Part shown: in pieces, positions 42,504 through 42,555 of the stretch
Position numbering within the stretch: the stretch's first letter is position 1
How the letters are laid out: each line of letters opens with the position of its first letter
DNA from: Caballeronia udeis
GTDB taxonomy: Bacteria > Pseudomonadota > Gammaproteobacteria > Burkholderiales > Burkholderiaceae
Direction of reading: 5' to 3'
DNA length: 42,555 nucleotides
Assembly: GCF_001544555.2 (NCBI RefSeq)
Contig: NZ_FCOK02000085.1
Coordinates: forward strand, 1 to 42,555
Made by a program: the position numbers and the translations under genes
Notes under the pieces: model-generated
Seen by the model: the letters and a program-made list of their open reading frames with translations, nothing else
Told to the model about the DNA's origin: nothing
The model's database searches: none

Positions 42504-42555
42504 ATGCGAAACGATAGCACGGTGTACGTTGGACTGGATCTTCACAAGGACTCCA
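42504..42555 (+). CDS. IS110-family transposase, start only (runs off edge)
   Basis: The last 52 bases encode MRNDSTVYVGLDLHKDS, the characteristic opening of IS110 transposases, with GGAGG about 6 bases before the ATG. The rest lies beyond the window. It is a different subgroup from the fragment at 30984 (MNATTYGLDVAKRVFQ). Confidence 0.82.
   Translation, partial: MRNDSTVYVGLDLHKDS

Noticed and set aside
1..42555. tRNA or rRNA genes
   Set aside because: I found no tRNA-like cloverleaf or rRNA sequence by eye; a covariance-model scan would be needed to exclude a divergent tRNA.

Overview
The window looks like part of a secondary replicon (megaplasmid or large plasmid) of a Burkholderia/Paraburkholderia/Caballeronia-type betaproteobacterium. 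The evidence is GC-rich codon use in most genes, an iteron-type Rep initiator beside parAB with candidate centromere sites, an HU protein, several transporter/amidohydrolase operons, and remnants of IS21, IS110 and IS6 elements. The genus assignment is inference from gene style; no rRNA or housekeeping gene is present.

Layout. (1) 1-5.0 kb, replication/partition core: Rep initiator (minus strand), about 12 iteron-like repeats in two opposed blocks, parA and parB in translational overlap, a terminator, then two 19-bp palindromes that are exact reverse complements of each other (candidate parS). (2) 5.0-9.47 kb, poorly coding and decayed: an HU gene, two minus-strand hypothetical fragments and a thrice-damaged acyl-CoA synthetase pseudogene. 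(3) 9.46-30.6 kb, a catabolic island of three modules, each headed by a divergent FCD-type GntR regulator. Module A: NMT1/TauA-like ABC importer, a maleate isomerase/arylmalonate decarboxylase-fold enzyme, a dihydropyrimidinase/hydantoinase and an M20 deacylase. Module B: a signal-less binding-protein homologue, a second TauABC-like importer, a nitrilase-fold amidase and an ATZ/TRZ-type deaminase. Module C: a second decarboxylase/isomerase-fold enzyme, a truncated hydantoinase, an amino-acid-type importer, another amidohydrolase and an ABC ATPase cut by an IS21 element. (4) 30.6-31.1 kb, nested IS debris (IS21 end inside an IS110 gene). (5) 31.6-33.8 kb, a three-gene stbABC-like plasmid stability cassette with six direct repeats upstream. 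(6) 34.7-38.1 kb, an integrase remnant, an XRE regulator and a divergent membrane-anchored STAND-like NTPase with exact 43-residue TPR-like repeats. (7) 38.6-41.7 kb, a DUF2235 (Tle1-like) lipase and a divergent lipoprotein, a plausible effector/immunity pair. (8) 41.7 kb to the end, a broken IS6 transposase and the first codons of an IS110 transposase.

How the genes fit: modules A-C together encode uptake, deamination, cyclic-amide ring opening, and amide/carbamoyl/acyl hydrolysis, as expected for scavenging a nitrogen-rich cyclic amide, imide or ureide. No ring-reducing dihydropyrimidine dehydrogenase is present, so the substrate is probably already saturated or is an imide/hydantoin. Modules A and C share a GntR-like operator (TTGCATACAA) exactly 15 bp upstream of a -24/-12 (sigma-54) promoter motif, and module B has a weaker version of both, so the modules are probably co-regulated and nitrogen-linked. 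The two points that most deserve a second look are this shared promoter architecture with its Gly/single-Cys decarboxylase-like enzymes, and the STAND/TPR membrane protein.
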